33,398 bases of DNA. Source: Planctomycetota bacterium. Its GTDB lineage: Bacteria; Planctomycetota; UBA1135; UBA2386. Positions 31,595 through 33,398 of this stretch are shown one piece after another. Location: assembly GCA_002684655.1 (NCBI GenBank), contig NYVR01000073.1, forward strand, positions 1 to 33,398, read 5' to 3'. Below the pieces are notes generated by a model. That model was given only the letters and a program-made list of their open reading frames with translations, made no database searches and was not told where the DNA came from. Position 1 is the stretch's first letter. Each line of letters begins with the position of its first letter. The position numbers and the translations under genes were made by a program.

Positions 31595-33398
31595 CTACGT
31601 GGACGGACCACCGCCTGTCGGTTCGGATTCGTCGGACGCCGCGCGCCCCTGCGCGTCCAAACCGTACTTCTCGACCTTGCGCTGCAGGGCGAAACGGGAG
31701 AGCCCCAACAGATCGGCCGCGCGTGACTTGTTGGACTGGGCGCGGTCGAAGGCCTTTTGAATCTCGCGGATCTCAAGCGCCTGAACCATCTCAGGCAGCG
31801 TCGTACCGCGCTCGGACGGCACGAGACCGTCGTCTCCGAGACCGCCGTCGCCGGGGCCGCGACGACCTTCCCGGACATGCGAACTCAGATGGGCATCCAA
31901 AATAATGCCGTCACAAAGGATCGCGGCGCGGCGGATCTCGTTCTGGAGTTCGCGCACGTTACCGGGCCACCCATACTCAATGATCTTCTCCAGCGCGTCC
32001 GGCGAGACCCGCACCTTACCGCCCGAAGACTCACGCTGTAAGTCTCCGAGGAAGCGCTTGACCAGCTGCGGAACGTCCTCTTTCCGGTCGCGTAGCGGCG
32101 GCAGATGAACCGGAAGCACCGCGAGGCGGTAGTAGAGATCTTCGCGGAACTCCCCGTCTCGCACCATCTGCTCGAGGTTGCGGTTCGTCGCGCAGATCAA
32201 ACGCACGTTCACGCGGACCGTGACCTGGCTACCGAGCGGCCGCACGTCTCCCTCTTGGAGCACGCGGAGCAGCTTCTTCTGCAGGTCCAAGGCCATGTCG
32301 CCGATCTCGTCCAGGAACAAGACGCCGCCGTCTGCGGCCTCAAGGAGCCCCTTCTTGTTGGTCGTGGCTCCCGTGAACGCGCCCTTGACGTATCCGAACA
32401 GCTCGCTCTCCAGCAGCGCCTCAGGCAAGGCCGCGCAGTTCTCGCTGACAAACGGCTGCTTAGAACGACGGCTGTTCACGTGAATCGCACGCGCCACGAG
32501 CTCTTTGCCGGTGCCGCTGTCACCGGTGACAAGGACAGGGTCGTCGGCCTCGATATACTTGTCCAAGAGGTCAAAGACTGCGCGCATCGCGGCCCCGCGG
32601 CCGACGATCTGCTTGTAGTCGTGCTTGCTGCTCACGCCGAGGCTCTGCGCGCTGATCTCCTCGCGGATCTGAGACAACTCCGTCGTCGTTTCTTGCAGCT
32701 GCCCCTTCAACGCGCCGTTGAGCTGATCGACACGGTCAAGGGCGGCCTGCAGCTCCAGTTGCTTACGCTGCAGTTCCTCCATCGCGCGCGCGTTGACGAT
32801 GGCCGTGCCTGCGTGGTCGCTGAGCGAAACCAACAGCGCCTTCTCGCGCTCCTGAAACACTTGCTGTTGCAGGCGATTGTCGACGTACAGCACGCCAGCG
32901 ACCTCGCGGTGCGTACGAATCGGGATGCACAAGACGCTTCGCAGCCTCAGGTCAGCCACCGACTGCAAGTCACGGAAGCGGTCATCCTGCTGAGCGTTGG
33001 TCGTGAGCTCCGCGACGCCGGTTGCCAGCACGCGGTTGGCGATCGTGCGTGATATCTTGAACTCTGGAGAGAGGACCTCTTCTTGGGCGAAGTTACGCGC
33101 GACCTCGACGGCGGGCCCGCTCTCCTCGCCAGCGCCTCCCCCCTTTAAGATCAAGAACCCGCGTTCGGCACCGCAGAGTTGGATCGCGGCGTCAACGATC
33201 TGCGTCAACAACCGCGCCAAGTCTCGCTCTTCGTTGAGCGCCCGCGCGATCTGCAAGAACGCGACGAGGTCTTGCTCACCGCGCCCCGGTTCGCCGCCAG
33301 GGCGCGTGTCATCTACGGACGCGCTGTCGCGCTCAGGCTCCGCCAACGTGAGCTCATACCCCCCTACCGAAAAGGTCTCGCCGACACCGAGGGTCGCC
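31595..33398 (-). CDS. FHA-GAF-sigma54-activator regulator, 5' end beyond window
   Basis: The frame stays open to the right edge: LGVGETFSVGGYELTL precedes the TTG (33346) sometimes taken as the start. This matches the closing strands of an FHA domain, so the protein continues upstream. Visible parts: FHA end; GAF (about residues 40-195 of the visible part: LTQIVDAAIQLCGAERGFLI, LCIPIRTHREVAGVLYVDN); a linker coiled coil; AAA+ domain with Walker A GDSGTGKE, sigma54-contact GAFTGA and Walker B VLFLDEIGD; and a Fis-type helix-turn-helix (KSRAADLLGLSRFALQRKVEKYG). It is a transcription activator of sigma54 RNA polymerase. FHA domains bind phosphothreonine, so the downstream kinase is a plausible input. 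No TGGCAC-N5-TTGC promoter was found in the window. Confidence 0.9.
   Translation of the reverse strand, partial: ATLGVGETFSVGGYELTLAEPERDSASVDDTRPGGEPGRGEQDLVAFLQIARALNEERDLARLLTQIVDAAIQLCGAERGFLILKGGGAGEESGPAVEVARNFAQEEVLSPEFKISRTIANRVLATGVAELTTNAQQDDRFRDLQSVADLRLRSVLCIPIRTHREVAGVLYVDNRLQQQVFQEREKALLVSLSDHAGTAIVNARAMEELQRKQLELQAALDRVDQLNGALKGQLQETTTELSQIREEISAQSLGVSSKHDYKQIVGRGAAMRAVFDLLDKYIEADDPVLVTGDSGTGKELVARAIHVNSRRSKQPFVSENCAALPEALLESELFGYVKGAFTGATTNKKGLLEAADGGVLFLDEIGDMALDLQKKLLRVLQEGDVRPLGSQVTVRVNVRLICATNRNLEQMVRDGEFREDLYYRLAVLPVHLPPLRDRKEDVPQLVKRFLGDLQRESSGGKVRVSPDALEKIIEYGWPGNVRELQNEIRRAAILCDGIILDAHLSSHVREGRRGPGDGGLGDDGLVPSERGTTLPEMVQALEIREIQKAFDRAQSNKSRAADLLGLSRFALQRKVEKYGLDAQGRAASDESEPTGGGPST

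Noticed and set aside
1-33398. CRISPR arrays, transposases, integrases, prophage or toxin-antitoxin genes
   Set aside because: I looked for direct-repeat arrays, terminal inverted repeats and relevant protein motifs and saw none.

Overview
This is a roughly 33 kb, high-GC, densely coding stretch of a Gram-negative bacterial chromosome. No rRNA or tRNA is present, so taxonomy is inferred from gene content. The combination points to Planctomycetota, probably one of the less-studied marine or sediment lineages. The indicators are an FHA-GAF-sigma54 activator beside a receptor-like Ser/Thr kinase, an LpxC-FabZ fusion, a DUF1573-like secreted protein, a Kelch protein with a distinctive secreted C-terminal tail, and large carboxypeptidase-regulatory-like surface proteins. 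No CRISPR array, IS element, integrase or attachment site was seen, and the window looks like core chromosome.

Left third (1-9475). A truncated porin-like gene with a TTG start lies at the left edge, behind a 392 bp AT-richer regulatory gap. It is followed by a minus-strand series read moaD-moaE fusion, then leucyl aminopeptidase, then acetyl-CoA synthetase. A secreted Kelch propeller protein is read divergently from moaDE. A minus-strand pair follows: a GT-C-like membrane glycosyltransferase and class I fructose-1,6-bisphosphatase.

Middle (9561-21886). Two tandem paralogous proteins, each with about five CarboxypepD_reg-like modules, are followed by tryptophan 2,3-dioxygenase. On the minus strand, a glutamate-cysteine-ligase-like (GCS2) protein with a C-terminal CBS pair overlaps by 4 bp an AstE/AspA-type zinc deacylase. 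A strong hairpin separates this pair from the upstream DUF1573-like gene. An unknown lipoprotein and a LysM-L,D-transpeptidase follow, then a 465 bp gap rich in inverted repeats.

Right third (21887-33398). OmpH/Skp, LpxC-FabZ and a Gfo/Idh/MocA oxidoreductase form a minus-strand envelope and lipid A cluster without lpxA. Next are a Cys/Met-metabolism PLP enzyme, a divergent JAMM peptidase overlapping acpS, and an unknown lipoprotein. The window ends with a 1082-residue Ser/Thr kinase downstream of a sigma54 activator. That activator runs off the right edge, and its last visible N-terminal residues look like the end of an FHA domain.

Themes are envelope biogenesis (OmpH, LpxC-FabZ, L,D-transpeptidase, porin, GT-C, lipoproteins), phospho-signalling (kinase plus FHA regulator) and central metabolism (Acs, FBPase, PepA, TDO, AcpS, MoaDE). 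The most interesting possible new systems are the GCS2-CBS/AstE ligase-deacylase pair, the kinase/FHA-sigma54 pair, and the inverted-repeat-rich gap at 21422-21886.
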